This document shows positions 45,202 to 54,556 of a stretch of 64,000 nucleotides of DNA, one piece after another. Position numbers and translations under genes: made by a program. The notes beneath the pieces were generated by a model. The model had not been told where the DNA came from and searched no databases. It saw only the letters and a program-made list of their open reading frames with translations. Source of the DNA: Halanaeroarchaeum sulfurireducens (lineage in GTDB: Archaea > Halobacteriota > Halobacteria > Halobacteriales > Halobacteriaceae); assembly GCF_001011115.1 (NCBI RefSeq), contig NZ_CP008874.1:62001-126000 (forward strand), read 5' to 3'. How positions within the stretch are numbered: the stretch's first letter is position 1; every line of letters begins with the position of its first letter.

Positions 45202-45319
45202 ACGACCGGATCCGACCGCTCGGCGGAAAAGTCCCCCGCTGGCGTCCCCGGCTCGGGCACGGGGGAGACCCGCCCGGAGGAAACGCTTAATTCGTCGGCA
45301 CCGGAAGGAGAGATACTGA

Positions 45320-46681
45320 ATGGGTATATCGCTGCTCCAGCAGGCCGCGACTGTCGGCGACGTCGTCGTTCCCCAGGACATCGTCGTGATCGTTGGCGTG
45401 CTCGTGCTCGCCACCTTGATGATCCTCTCGGCGTTTTTCTCCTCGTCGGAGATCGCGATGTTCTCCCTGGCGCACCATCGCGTCCAGATGCTCGCCGAGG
45501 AGGGGTTACCAGGGGGCGAGACGGCTGCTCAACTCAAGGAGAACCCCCATCGTCTCCTGGTAACGATCCTGGTCGGGAACAACCTGGTGAACATCGCGAT
45601 GTCCTCGATCGCGACGGGACTGCTCGGCTTTTATCTCTCCCAGGGAAAGGCGGTCCTCGCGGCCACCTTCGGCATCACCACCCTCGTATTGCTCTTCGGC
45701 GAGAGCGCGCCGAAGTCCTACGCGGTCGAGAACAGCGAATCGTGGGCGCTGCGGATCGCCCCGTGGCTCGCCCTCTCGGAGAAGGTCCTCTACCCGCTGG
45801 TCGTCACCTTCGATTATCTGACCCGAATCGTCAACCAGCTCACCGGCGGTCGCGCCTCCATCGAGTCCTCCTACGTGACCCGCTCGGAGATCCAGGACAT
45901 GATCGAGACGGGGGAGCGCGAGGGCGTCATCGAGGAGGACGAACGCGAGATGCTCCAGCGCATTTTCCGGTTCAACAACACCATCGCCAAGGAGGTGATG
46001 ACTCCCCGTCTGGACATGACGGCCGTCCCATCCGACGCCGAGGTCGAGACGGCCATCCAGACCTGTACGCAGTCGGGTCACGAGCGCGTGCCGGTGTACG
46101 AAAACGACCTCGACAACGTCATCGGCGTCGTCAAACTCCGCGATCTGGTCCGCGAACATCGCTACGGCGAGTCCGACGGGGTGACCCTCGACGACCTCAT
46201 CGAGCCCACCCTCCACGTGCCGGAGGGCAAGAACGTCGATGACCTCCTCCAGGAGATGCAAGAGGAGCGCGTCCAGTTGGTCATCGTGATCGACGAGTTC
46301 GGGACCACGGAGGGGCTCATCACGACCGAGGACCTCATCGAGGAGATCGTCGGCGAGATCCTCGAGGGCGAGGAGGAACGCCCCGTCAACCGCGTGGACG
46401 AGGGGACGATCATCGTCCGCGGCGAGGTCAACATCGACGAGGTCAACGAGGCCCTGGACATCGAACTTCCCGAGGGCGAGGAGTTCGAGACCATCGCTGG
46501 CTTCATCTTCAACCGCGCTGGTCGCCTCGTCGAGGAGGGGGAGGTGTTCATCTACGAGAACGTCGAGTTGCGCGTCGAGCAGGTGGAGAACACCCGCATC
46601 AGGAAAGCCCGCATCATCCGACACGAGCCGGGGGAGGTTCCCGGTGCCGAGGGCGACCCCGCCGTCGAGAACCTAGAGTAA
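45320..46681 (+). CDS. CNNM/CorC-type membrane protein with CBS domains
   Basis: This 453-residue protein has a CNNM/DUF21 membrane domain with four helices (residues ~15-190; FFSSSEIAMFSL and LLFGESAPKSYAVEN). A pair of CBS domains (about 205-330; EVMTPRLDMTAVPSD, GHERVPVYENDLDNVIGVV) and a C-terminal CorC/HlyC transporter-associated domain (about 350-435; GEEFETIAGFIFNRAGRLVEEGE) follow. Members export Mg2+ or other divalent cations, and older annotations call them haemolysins. Nothing supports haemolysis. Its last 9 bases overlap the convergent PiT gene. Confidence 0.92.
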   Translation: MGISLLQQAATVGDVVVPQDIVVIVGVLVLATLMILSAFFSSSEIAMFSLAHHRVQMLAEEGLPGGETAAQLKENPHRLLVTILVGNNLVNIAMSSIATGLLGFYLSQGKAVLAATFGITTLVLLFGESAPKSYAVENSESWALRIAPWLALSEKVLYPLVVTFDYLTRIVNQLTGGRASIESSYVTRSEIQDMIETGEREGVIEEDEREMLQRIFRFNNTIAKEVMTPRLDMTAVPSDAEVETAIQTCTQSGHERVPVYENDLDNVIGVVKLRDLVREHRYGESDGVTLDDLIEPTLHVPEGKNVDDLLQEMQEERVQLVIVIDEFGTTEGLITTEDLIEEIVGEILEGEEERPVNRVDEGTIIVRGEVNIDEVNEALDIELPEGEEFETIAGFIFNRAGRLVEEGEVFIYENVELRVEQVENTRIRKARIIRHEPGEVPGAEGDPAVENLE

Positions 46682-47845
46682 CCGGATGGCGGTCAGGTAG
46701 GCGCCGTACCCGACCACGAGCGAGATCGCGAGCGATCCCACCCAGGCCAGAACGGTGTATCCCATCTTCTGCCGGCTGACCCCGCTGGAGCCGACGGCGA
46801 GGCCGCTGCCCACGATCGCGCTCACGACCACCTCGTTGAACGAGATCGGGATACCGAAGAAGACCGCCGTCTGGGCGATGACGAACGACGGGATGAGCGC
46901 GGCGATGGAACGGTTTGGCCCCAGGGAGGAGTAGTCCTGCGAGACGGCCTTTATCATCCGCGGCGCGCTGGTCCACGAACCGACGAGGAGACCGATTCCC
47001 CCGCCCACGAGGACGAACTCGAGCGGCACGGTGTCGCCCAGGAGCGGCAAGAGTGGCCCGACGGCCAGGCCGACCTGGCTCCCACCGGCGGAGAACGCGA
47101 CGAGCGATCCGAGTGCGACCAGGAACCGCCGTTGGGCACCCTCGACGCTCCTGGCGAGATCCCACCGAACGATGCCACCGATTGCGAGCGCGAACGCGAC
47201 GCCGGCGCCCGCCCCGACGAGCGGATTACCGCCGGCCACGGCGTGGGCGGCCGCCCCGGCGATGGAACGCGAGGATTCCGCCGGCCCCAGGAGTTCGAAC
47301 CGGACGTTCGCCAGGACGATTCCCACGAGGGCCGCGAGTGCGGGCACCGTTAGCCGCACCCGGTCGGTGTCTCGTAGAGTCCGTGCCGTTCCGAAGGCAA
47401 TGCCGCCGCCGACGAAGGGGACACCGACCCAGAGGGTCGCGATCTGGCGGTACTTCGCCCACGCCGGATCGCCACCCATCGCCAGCCCGACGCCGACGAC
47501 GGCGCCCGTGATCGTGAACGCCGTGGCGATGGGGTAGCCCGTGAAGACGCCGATTGCGACCAGCGTCGCGCCGGTCGTCAGCGCGACCGTCGCCGCGAGC
47601 GGCGACAGCGATACGCCGTGGATCAACTCCGCGCCGATCGCCTCCGAGACGTTCGCTCCCTGGAGGACGGCGCCCGCGAAACCGAGGATACCCACGTAAA
47701 ACCCCGCCCGCATCACCGAGATCGCGTTCGCGCCGACGGCCGGAGCGAACGGCGTCGACCCCGAGGAGCCCGCGCCGATGACCCAGGCCGTGAACAGGCT
47801 CGCCGCGGCAGCGACCACGATCGTCGCGAGACCAGCACCGGTCAT
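46673..47845 (-). CDS. Inorganic phosphate transporter, PiT family
   Basis: This 390-residue membrane protein has about 10-11 helices and the duplicated PiT signature. The first half has VIGAGSSGSTPFAPAVGANA, and the second has ISFNEVVVSAIVGSGLAVG. GANA-like motifs are the phosphate/cation sites. It imports phosphate with H+ or Na+. The upstream acidic gene (47892-48593) ends 46 bases away and may be its partner, in the position where PhoU-like DUF47 proteins are often found, though it does not look like DUF47. Confidence 0.92.
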   Translation of the reverse strand: MTGAGLATIVVAAAASLFTAWVIGAGSSGSTPFAPAVGANAISVMRAGFYVGILGFAGAVLQGANVSEAIGAELIHGVSLSPLAATVALTTGATLVAIGVFTGYPIATAFTITGAVVGVGLAMGGDPAWAKYRQIATLWVGVPFVGGGIAFGTARTLRDTDRVRLTVPALAALVGIVLANVRFELLGPAESSRSIAGAAAHAVAGGNPLVGAGAGVAFALAIGGIVRWDLARSVEGAQRRFLVALGSLVAFSAGGSQVGLAVGPLLPLLGDTVPLEFVLVGGGIGLLVGSWTSAPRMIKAVSQDYSSLGPNRSIAALIPSFVIAQTAVFFGIPISFNEVVVSAIVGSGLAVGSSGVSRQKMGYTVLAWVGSLAISLVVGYGAYLTAIRLL

Positions 47846-47891
47846 TACGGTCGTCCTCGCCCCGCCTGATAAAGAGCCTGGCGGCTCACGC

Positions 47892-48593
47892 TCAGTTCTG
47901 CGTGGATTTCGGATTCGCGTCGTCCTGCTCGATGCTCTCCTCGGAGATCTCTGCCCCCTCGGCGGCTTCGACGGTTTCGATGGCCTTCTCGGTGTCCACG
48001 TGCCACCGGTCGATGTCCTCCTCGTAGGAGTGGAGATGCTCTTTGACGGCCTCCTTGTACTCCTCGTCGTTCACGTTGACCTCGAAGACGAACTCCTCCT
48101 GGCTCCGGACGCGCTGGATGTTCGCCGAGATCAGGTCGTTGTCGAAGTAGTACGGTGCGACCTGGGTCATGACCTTGCGATACACCGTGTCCTCGACCTT
48201 GCGGAGGGCCTTGCGACTCGCGGTATCGGCGGCCCGGGCCACGTAGTCGAGGGAGTCCTGCCACTTCTCGACGGCGCCTTCGGTGTCCTCGTCCTCGAGA
48301 CGTTCGTACGATTCGCTCAACCGCTCGCCCGCCGTTTGCAGGTCTTCGTCGGCGGTCTTCCCCGCCTTCTCGCCCTCCCCGGTCGTGACCGAGGCCTGTT
48401 CGGCCGTCTTCTCGCTGACGTGCGTGTCGATGTGCTCGTGGACCTTCGGACGCCACTCCGTCCACTCCTCGAACGCGTCCGGATAGGCCTCGTGGGCGCC
48501 CGCCTCCCGGAGTGCCTGCGTGATCCGCTCGCCGTGCTCGACGACATCCTCCCAGCTGCCGCGGTCGACGAACCCGGATATCCGTTCCTCCAT
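47892..48593 (-). CDS. Acidic helical hypothetical protein (DUF5828-like)
   Basis: This 233-residue protein is predicted to be almost all helix, with a Glu/Asp-rich composition. Recognisable stretches are ISGFVDRGSWEDVVEHGERI at the N-terminus, APYYFDNDLISANIQRV in the middle, and VNDEEYKEAVKEHLHSYEEDI. I think it corresponds to a haloarchaeal family of unknown function (DUF5828) but cannot confirm that. It is followed by the PiT transporter and preceded 13 bases upstream by a short gene, suggesting a three-gene operon. Confidence 0.72.
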   Translation of the reverse strand: MEERISGFVDRGSWEDVVEHGERITQALREAGAHEAYPDAFEEWTEWRPKVHEHIDTHVSEKTAEQASVTTGEGEKAGKTADEDLQTAGERLSESYERLEDEDTEGAVEKWQDSLDYVARAADTASRKALRKVEDTVYRKVMTQVAPYYFDNDLISANIQRVRSQEEFVFEVNVNDEEYKEAVKEHLHSYEEDIDRWHVDTEKAIETVEAAEGAEISEESIEQDDANPKSTQN

Positions 48594-48606
48594 CGTGTGT
48601 CCCTTG

Positions 48607-48852
48607 CTATTTCGCCGATGAATGTAGGTCTTGTTCGACGGTCCGTCCGTAGGTGAGCGCTAGCATCCACTCGTTCAGTCGTCTCACGAGGTGGGCGAGC
48701 GCGATGACGTGCCGTGAGGCGGCTCGCAACTCGGCCTCGTCCACCTCGATCCGATCACTCTCCCACGGGTTCGTCCCGTGACCGTCCGTGACGTCCACCG
48801 CTGTCGTCATCGCACACCGGCCACACGACTCGGCGCCGTCGTTCGGGCTCAT
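48607..48852 (-). CDS. Small conserved-looking hypothetical protein
   Basis: This 81-residue ORF has an N-terminal CGRC motif (residues 10-13) that could bind zinc. A linker rich in Thr, Asp and Gly precedes a C-terminal amphipathic helix (EAELRAASRHVIALAHLVRR). Composition is haloarchaeal. No family is recognised. It precedes the DUF5828-like gene by 13 bases on the same strand. Confidence 0.6.
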   Translation of the reverse strand: MSPNDGAESCGRCAMTTAVDVTDGHGTNPWESDRIEVDEAELRAASRHVIALAHLVRRLNEWMLALTYGRTVEQDLHSSAK

Positions 48853-48998
48853 TTGGTCTCTGGCGGAGCTAATGCGGGCGTGCTGTTAACGCTTTCCCGT
48901 CCCCGCTCCAACGGGTATTTACCCGCACGAGCCGTTGCGGCCCATATGAATTCCCACGTTCGCTGTACGGGCCGGTCCGCCGTGGAGGTGGCGATCCG

Positions 48999-49580
48999 AT
49001 GAGCGAGCAACTCCCACCGGACGTCCCGGACTGGGAGGACGAGTACATCGATCGCGTCTCGGACCGTCTCATGCACAATTACGACCTCGAACGGGAGGTG
49101 ACCGTCCATGGCGAACCGTTCGGTCTGGCCGGCGAGATGCGACTCGAAAGCGAGAAACACTTCTTTCACCCGTCGCTCAACTACGCGAACCACGAGGCCA
49201 GGGAGTACCTCTACGCCCGACGGCAGGAACACGTCACCGTCTCGGATCTGGAACACCTCGTCGAGGTGGGCCACGACATTGCTGAGGAGCGAGTGGAACG
49301 ACGGGACGACCACTTCAGCACGGACGTGACCTTCGTGCTCGTGGTTCCGTCGATCGAACCAGCGGTCGCGGACTTCGTGCAGAACTTCTCGGACCGCACC
49401 CTGCTGTGGTTCGGCTTTCACGGCCATTACGAGATCAATCTCGCCGTCGTGTCGCCCGACGAACAGCACAGTGTGGCGAGTCCGAACGCCGACGTGGTGA
49501 CCGCGTTCGAAACGTGGGAGGAAATCGAACCCGAGAGCCCGGGGCTTCTGGGATTGATCGCCAGGCGGCTCGAGATCTGA
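48999..49580 (+). CDS. Conserved haloarchaeal hypothetical protein
   Basis: This 193-residue acidic soluble protein starts MSEQLPPDVPDWEDEYIDRVSD. Other stretches include EKHFFHPSLNYANHEAREYL and FSTDVTFVLVVPSI, and WFGFHGHYEINLAVVSP near the end. The alternating strands and helices suggest an alpha/beta fold. I do not recognise the family. The ATG at 48999 overlaps the stop of an 18-codon ORF that begins at 48946 (ATGA), a possible coupling leader. Haloarchaeal base and amino-acid use support a real gene. Confidence 0.75.
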   Translation: MSEQLPPDVPDWEDEYIDRVSDRLMHNYDLEREVTVHGEPFGLAGEMRLESEKHFFHPSLNYANHEAREYLYARRQEHVTVSDLEHLVEVGHDIAEERVERRDDHFSTDVTFVLVVPSIEPAVADFVQNFSDRTLLWFGFHGHYEINLAVVSPDEQHSVASPNADVVTAFETWEEIEPESPGLLGLIARRLEI

Positions 49581-49662
49581 ACTGCTGGTTGGTCACGTCG
49601 AAAAAAAAACGAAACCGCGGCAGCGATCGATTGCCTCGGAAGCGCTTACTGGCCCGGGCCGG

Positions 49663-51405
49663 TCACCGGCTTCGCGCCTTGCTGATGTTTTTGTAGCCGA
49701 TCCAGGCGAGTGAGAGGCCCAGATACAGCAGGATGAGGGCGACCAGTATCTGCACCCCGGTGGAGATGTAGGCCGCCGTCCCGGCACCTTCCATCCCGAT
49801 TCCCAGTATGAGTTTCTGGTAGAGGAACTGGTACAGGCCGAGGTACAGCAGCGCCGCAATGGTGGTGATCAGCATGAGCACCATCGGGACGCCCGTGCTG
49901 ATGAGCTGTTTCGAGCGGTCCCAGTTGGCCAACCAGACGGTAGCCGTGAGGAGGGCGAGCGCGGCGAGCATCTGGTTTGCGCTGCCGAACAGCGGCCAGA
50001 GGTCTCCCCACGTCCCACTCGAGACGAGCAGGAAGGCAACGACGCCCTGGAACGCGGAGTTGACGTACTTATCGGACGCGAACTCCTGGACGGCCGTCTC
50101 GGGCGTGCCCACGATCTCCTCGAACATGTACCGGCCGAGACGGAGCGCGGTGTCCGTCGAGGTGAGCAGGAAACTCACCATGACCAGCGCCATGAACGGG
50201 CCACCGTACTCCGTCGGAATACCGACGGTGCTGAGGATGATGCCACCGCCCTCCGCGAAGTTCGGAAGCGCTTGCCCGACCCCACCGCCTTCGACGGTGA
50301 TGCCGGCGACGCCGAGGGTGATCAGCGCCGTGGTCGCGAGCAGCCCCTCACCGAGCATTCCACCGTACCCGATGAGGCGGGCGTCGGTCTCGCGGTTGAG
50401 CTGTTTCGCGGTGGTTCCGGAGGAGACCAGCGAGTGGAATCCGGAGATGGTCCCACACGCGATGGTCACGAACAGGATCGGGAACAGTGGCTTGGCGTAG
50501 GAGCCGGCCATGAACCCGTTCCAGGCGTGGACGCCGATCTCGAGTTTGGTCGGATCGGCCGCCACGAACGTGCCGACGATGACCGCGAGCAGCGTCCCGC
50601 CGACGCCGGTGTACAGGAGGAACGACGAGAGGTAATCCCGCGGCTGGAGCAGCGTCCAGACCGGGAGAACCGACGCGATGAACGCGTACACGATGATGAC
50701 CGGAACCCACAGCGAGATGTTCCCCGACCCAAGGATGGTAGGGAGTACCGAGGGTGCCGTTTCCGCCGTGGAGAGCACGAGCGGGTTCTGGATGCCGACC
50801 CAGACCCCGCCGAACACGGCCGCGACGAACACGACGGTCCCCGGGAGGAATGGGAGGTTCAGCTGGTACAGGTAGATGCCGAAGAGGAGGGCGAGCAGGA
50901 TGTAAATGATACTGGCCGTCGCCGCACTCGGGTACGCGTTGAACACGATGGCGACGACGAGTGCGAACACGGCAACCACCAGGATGATGGTGAGGAACGC
51001 GAACCACAGCAGCATGTTCTTGCCGCGGTCGCCCACGTACTCACCAATGACGTACCCGATTGACTTCCCCTCGTGTCGGATACTGCTCGACAGCGAGACG
51101 AAGTCGTGAACGGAGCCCAAAATCGGGTTGCCGATCGCGATCCACAGCAGGGCCGGGACCCAGCCCCACCAGACCCCCGCTGTGATCGGACCGACGATCG
51201 GCGCGCCGCCCGCGATACTTGAGAAGTGATGCCCCAATAGCACCGGCTTTTTCGCCGGTACGTACTCCTGGCCGTCTTCGTACTTGTGCGCTGGCGTCTC
51301 ACGACCCTCATCCAGTCCCACGAACTGGGCGAGATACCTCGAATACCCGAGGTATGCGACCGTGAAGATCGCGAGCACGGCGAGCACAAGCCATATTGCC
51401 TGCAT
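49663..51405 (-). CDS. CstA-family pyruvate/peptide transporter
   Basis: This 580-residue membrane protein has about 14-16 helices. The N-terminal half has the CstA block: HKYEDGQEYVPAKKPVLLGHHFSSIAGGAPIVGP, then VWWGWVPALLWI and GSVHDFVSLSSSIRHEGKSIG. CstA proteins take up pyruvate or peptides during carbon starvation. The length is shorter than bacterial CstA (~700) but normal for archaeal ones. It stands alone with a 199-base gap upstream. I chose the ATG at 51405; an upstream in-frame start at 51420 would add 5 residues. Confidence 0.92.
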   Translation of the reverse strand: MQAIWLVLAVLAIFTVAYLGYSRYLAQFVGLDEGRETPAHKYEDGQEYVPAKKPVLLGHHFSSIAGGAPIVGPITAGVWWGWVPALLWIAIGNPILGSVHDFVSLSSSIRHEGKSIGYVIGEYVGDRGKNMLLWFAFLTIILVVAVFALVVAIVFNAYPSAATASIIYILLALLFGIYLYQLNLPFLPGTVVFVAAVFGGVWVGIQNPLVLSTAETAPSVLPTILGSGNISLWVPVIIVYAFIASVLPVWTLLQPRDYLSSFLLYTGVGGTLLAVIVGTFVAADPTKLEIGVHAWNGFMAGSYAKPLFPILFVTIACGTISGFHSLVSSGTTAKQLNRETDARLIGYGGMLGEGLLATTALITLGVAGITVEGGGVGQALPNFAEGGGIILSTVGIPTEYGGPFMALVMVSFLLTSTDTALRLGRYMFEEIVGTPETAVQEFASDKYVNSAFQGVVAFLLVSSGTWGDLWPLFGSANQMLAALALLTATVWLANWDRSKQLISTGVPMVLMLITTIAALLYLGLYQFLYQKLILGIGMEGAGTAAYISTGVQILVALILLYLGLSLAWIGYKNISKARSR

Positions 51406-51604
51406 GGTATAGGACCTCAATCGCAGTTTGGACTAGATTGACTTAAATATTGGTAGCCTGGTCCGAGTCCTGTCCGAAATTCGTACTGTCCTGTGCCTCC
51501 GCCTTCCGTTCTGCCGAGTCTCCCGTCGGTCGAAAAGGCGGATAGGAAAACCGAGGCGCCCCCTCGTATCAGTTCGCCCACAGTAGCTCCCCGCTGACCG
51601 CCGA

Positions 51605-52573
51605 TCAGGCGATGGCGTTCGCCTCGGTCTCGATGGCGAGTTCGGCGGCGACGTCGTCGAGAAGGGTGTCTTTGATCTCTTCGACACGCGCCTCGATGTG
51701 GGCGACGACCGGTTCGTCGAAGTCGGATTCGATCCGCTCGATACGGTCGCGCTCGGTCGCGACGCGCTCGCGAAGGTACTGCGCGCCCACGCCCGATTCG
51801 CCCTCGTCGGGGGCGGGCGTGATCTTGTTGATGACCAGGCCGTCCACGTCGATTTCGTAGTCCTCGAGTTCTTCGATCGCCCGTTCGGTCTCCCGAATCG
51901 AGAGTTCGTCGGGGTTCAACACGAGATAGAACCCCGAGTCGTTCCTGAGTTTGTCGCCCGCGAAATCGAATTTCTCCTTGCGTTCCCGGAGGTGATTGAT
52001 GATGTCGTCCGTCTCGGCCTTTTTGCGAGCCTCCTTTTCGCCGATCGCAGCCTTCTCGAAGAGCTCGATGCTCTTCGCGCGCTTCTCGATGAGGCGGTCG
52101 ATCCAGTCCTCGAGGAACGCCGGAAGCGAGAGCAAGCGCAGGGTCCCGCCGGTCGGGGAGGTGTCGAAGACGACCCTGTCGAAGTCATCGGCCTCGCGCA
52201 TCACCTCGATGAAACGGTCGAAGAGCGCCGCCTCGTAGGCGCCTGGCGTCCGATGGGCCAGCTCGATCTGCTGGTCGAGGGCGTTGACGATGGAGGCGCT
52301 GACCTGATCGGTCATCCGTCGCTTGATCTCCATGAGATGCTCGTCGACCGCCTCATCCGGATCGATCTCCATCGCGAACAGGTTTTCCACGCCATCGACC
52401 GGGGACGGGTCGTCGTCGAACGCCTGGTCGAAGACGTCGGAGGTGCTGTGCGCGGGGTCAGTCGAGACGAGGAGCGTTCGGAGGCCGTCACGGGCGCATT
52501 TCAGGCCGTACGCGCTCGAAACGGTCGTCTTGCCGACGCCGCCTTTCCCGCCGAAGAAGACGAATTTATTCAT
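51605..52573 (-). CDS. ArsA/Get3-family P-loop ATPase
   Basis: This 322-residue cytosolic ATPase has the deviant Walker A FGGKGGVGKTT at residue 8, switch I DPAHSTSDVF near 40 and switch II FDTSPTGGTLRLLSLP near 140. Get3 members target tail-anchored proteins, while ArsA members drive arsenite pumps. There is no ars gene here and no second ATPase half, so a single-domain chaperone-like role is more probable. It follows a small helical gene with a 1-base gap and is certainly co-transcribed with it. Confidence 0.9.
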   Translation of the reverse strand: MNKFVFFGGKGGVGKTTVSSAYGLKCARDGLRTLLVSTDPAHSTSDVFDQAFDDDPSPVDGVENLFAMEIDPDEAVDEHLMEIKRRMTDQVSASIVNALDQQIELAHRTPGAYEAALFDRFIEVMREADDFDRVVFDTSPTGGTLRLLSLPAFLEDWIDRLIEKRAKSIELFEKAAIGEKEARKKAETDDIINHLRERKEKFDFAGDKLRNDSGFYLVLNPDELSIRETERAIEELEDYEIDVDGLVINKITPAPDEGESGVGAQYLRERVATERDRIERIESDFDEPVVAHIEARVEEIKDTLLDDVAAELAIETEANAIA

Positions 52574-52574
52574 G

Positions 52575-52871
52575 TTAGAAGTGGTACTGTGCGCCGGCCC
52601 GCTCGATCATCGATTCGCGGTCCCACATGCGCCGCTCGAACTTCTCGAAATCCTCGGCGATGTAGGGGAGCAACTCGACCGTGTAGTAGGAAACGGGACT
52701 CGGAATGCCGAAGGCGTCGGCGAACATGCCGAAGAAGAGCTCGTCCTCTATGTCTTCGGCCGCCTTTTCGATATTCTCCGTCGCCGGATGCTCGACCATC
52801 CCGTGGAAGAGCCCCTCCGCCCATTCCCTGGCGACTTCCCGAGCCTTGGCGAACTGCTCGTGGATCGTCAT
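52575..52871 (-). CDS. Small helical protein paired with the ArsA-type ATPase
   Basis: This 98-residue protein starts MTIHEQFAKAREVAREWAEG. It has four predicted helices, a FFGMFADAFGIPSPVSYYTVELLPYIAEDF stretch that is partly hydrophobic, and a C-terminus ending GAQYHF. No family is recognised. The TATA-like CTTATGAAC on the minus strand is centred about 27 bases upstream of this ATG, which supports it over the longer starts. The immediate linkage to the ATPase suggests a partner or cargo adaptor. Confidence 0.78.
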   Translation of the reverse strand: MTIHEQFAKAREVAREWAEGLFHGMVEHPATENIEKAAEDIEDELFFGMFADAFGIPSPVSYYTVELLPYIAEDFEKFERRMWDRESMIERAGAQYHF

Positions 52872-52943
52872 GGTAATAACTTGAAGATAGCTGTTCATAA
52901 GTCCGTGGGTCGGGCCGACGCAAGGCACAATCGCCTGGCCGGA

Positions 52944-53351
52944 TTAGACGCTCTCCTCGATGGCCCGGAGCAGGCGTTTGATCTCGCCGCGGCGTTTCCA
53001 GGCGGCGACGCGGTCACTGATCGCCGCCACCGGCAATCCCAGACTGACCTCCGATTCCACCGTCACCCGCGACCCCTCGTCCTCCGGCGTGACCGTTAGC
53101 GTCGACTGCATCGTCTCGAACGGGCCGGCGCCGCCGAGCTGGTCGTACTCGTAGCCCTCGGCCGTCTCGATGAACGCAAAGACGACCTCCATTCCGCCGC
53201 CTCGTGCCGTTACCCGGCTCTCACCGTCCGTCTCCGCGGTGTCGATGGCGGCGAACGTCCCTTCCATGTCGACGACGGTCGCCGGGTCGAGGAAATCCAG
53301 GACGGCCGACGGCGGTGCCCCGACACGTCTGGTTTCCCTCACGGTTCGCAT
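52944..53351 (-). CDS. SRPBCC-family (polyketide cyclase-like) protein
   Basis: This 135-residue protein has the helix-grip START-like fold: [28 protein letters not shown] is strand 1 and the first helices, then [22 protein letters not shown], and a final C-terminal helix. The ligand is unknown. It is separate from the SRPBCC gene at 24 kb and only distantly similar. It lies 72 bases upstream of the ATPase pair on the same strand and may belong to that unit. Confidence 0.83.
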   Translation of the reverse strand: MRTVRETRRVGAPPSAVLDFLDPATVVDMEGTFAAIDTAETDGESRVTARGGGMEVVFAFIETAEGYEYDQLGGAGPFETMQSTLTVTPEDEGSRVTVESEVSLGLPVAAISDRVAAWKRRGEIKRLLRAIEESV

Positions 53352-53448
53352 GCCCCAACCGACCCGGAGCGGCCACTTATCAGTACCGGGGTCGCTCCGC
53401 AGCCGACCGGGCCACAGGGTTATTGCCGAGGCGGATATTCATCCGGTT

Positions 53449-54126
53449 ATGCCCATCGAGGATCGAGGGGACGCTGCCGTCATCACGCACGCGGTCGCGG
53501 CCGATATCCTCTCGCAGCTTCGGGACGTCGGGACCGAACGGGCCGACTTTCGCTCGGGTCTGGGGACACTCGGCCGGATCTGCGGCGACGAGATCATCGA
53601 CGAAGAGATGGAGACGACGCCCGTTTCCATCGAAACGCCACTCACGGAGACCACGGGCGAGCGGATTCGGGGGCGCGAGAACGTCGTGATCGTTACCGTC
53701 CTGCGAGCGGCGATGCCGTTCGTCGACGGTCTCCTGACGGCGTTTCCGGACGCCAAGCAGGGCGTCGTCAGCGCCAGTCGTGACGAGGAGGCCGGGATGA
53801 ACGACGACGGCACCTTTCCCATCAGCGTCGATTACATCAATCTGCCTGATATCACGGCCGACGACATCGTGATCGTGGCCGATCCGATGCTCGCGACCGG
53901 GTCGACCATGGTCGCGGTCCTGGAGCACGTCCTCGCGGACGCGCCGGCTCCGGCGACGCTGTTCGCGCTCTCGGTGGTCAGCGCCCCCGCCGGCCTGCGT
54001 CGCGTCCAGTCTGCGGTCCCCGCGGACAGGCTGCTCACGGTGAGCATCGACGACCACGTCGACGAGGACGGGTACATTGTTCCGGGGCTGGGCGATGCAG
54101 GCGACCGGGCGTTCGGCACGACCTGA
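53449..54126 (+). CDS. upp: Uracil phosphoribosyltransferase
   Basis: This 225-residue enzyme salvages uracil to UMP using PRPP. The PRPP loop is [13 protein letters not shown] near residue 140. [18 protein letters not shown] is the dimer/active-site loop, and the uracil-binding C-terminus reads [19 protein letters not shown]. All match the family. The ATG at 53449 gives the usual N-terminus. It is a single gene facing away from the SRPBCC gene. Confidence 0.95.
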   Translation: MPIEDRGDAAVITHAVAADILSQLRDVGTERADFRSGLGTLGRICGDEIIDEEMETTPVSIETPLTETTGERIRGRENVVIVTVLRAAMPFVDGLLTAFPDAKQGVVSASRDEEAGMNDDGTFPISVDYINLPDITADDIVIVADPMLATGSTMVAVLEHVLADAPAPATLFALSVVSAPAGLRRVQSAVPADRLLTVSIDDHVDEDGYIVPGLGDAGDRAFGTT

Positions 54127-54174
54127 TCGGCCGCACGGACCAAGATATTAGTCCTTGGGCCCGTATTCCAACCC

Positions 54175-54396
54175 ATGACGGACGACCCCTGTGACGCGTG
54201 TGGCGAGCCGGTCGCCGACGCGCTCGCCAGAACGGTGCGACTCACGGTCGATCGCTCCCAGATCGACGCCCAGCGGCTGTGTCCGGAGTGCTTTGCCGAC
54301 TGGATCCACAGATACAAGACGGAAATGGAACCGGACACCGAGACCCAGCAGTTCGTCGAGGAGGACGGTGACGCCGACGACATCATCATCGACTGA
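54175..54396 (+). CDS. Small zinc-ribbon-like protein
   Basis: This 73-residue protein has two CxxC pairs, DPCDACGEPV at the start and RLCPECFADW near residue 37. They probably form a zinc site. An acidic tail ends DADDIIID. Such small zinc proteins are frequent in haloarchaea (several DUF75xx families), but their role is unknown. It follows upp by 48 bases on the same strand and could be co-transcribed. Confidence 0.8.
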   Translation: MTDDPCDACGEPVADALARTVRLTVDRSQIDAQRLCPECFADWIHRYKTEMEPDTETQQFVEEDGDADDIIID

Positions 54397-54556
54397 CCGC
54401 GCCATCGTCACCGTCCGGAACGCGATTCCTGAAAATCTACGCGTCGCGCCCGCTCTCTACCGAACCCCCTCGTTTCGGCTGGACACCCCGCCGCAGTCTT
54501 GTGGTTTGCAATCTCGCGGATCGCTCCCGAAACCCTCCCCACATCGCCGCCCTCGG

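Noticed and set aside
44332-46242. A 636-codon plus-strand ORF spanning the Cas4-like, Sua5 and CNNM genes
   Set aside because: It crosses three recognised genes in a different frame and has a basic, low-complexity composition.
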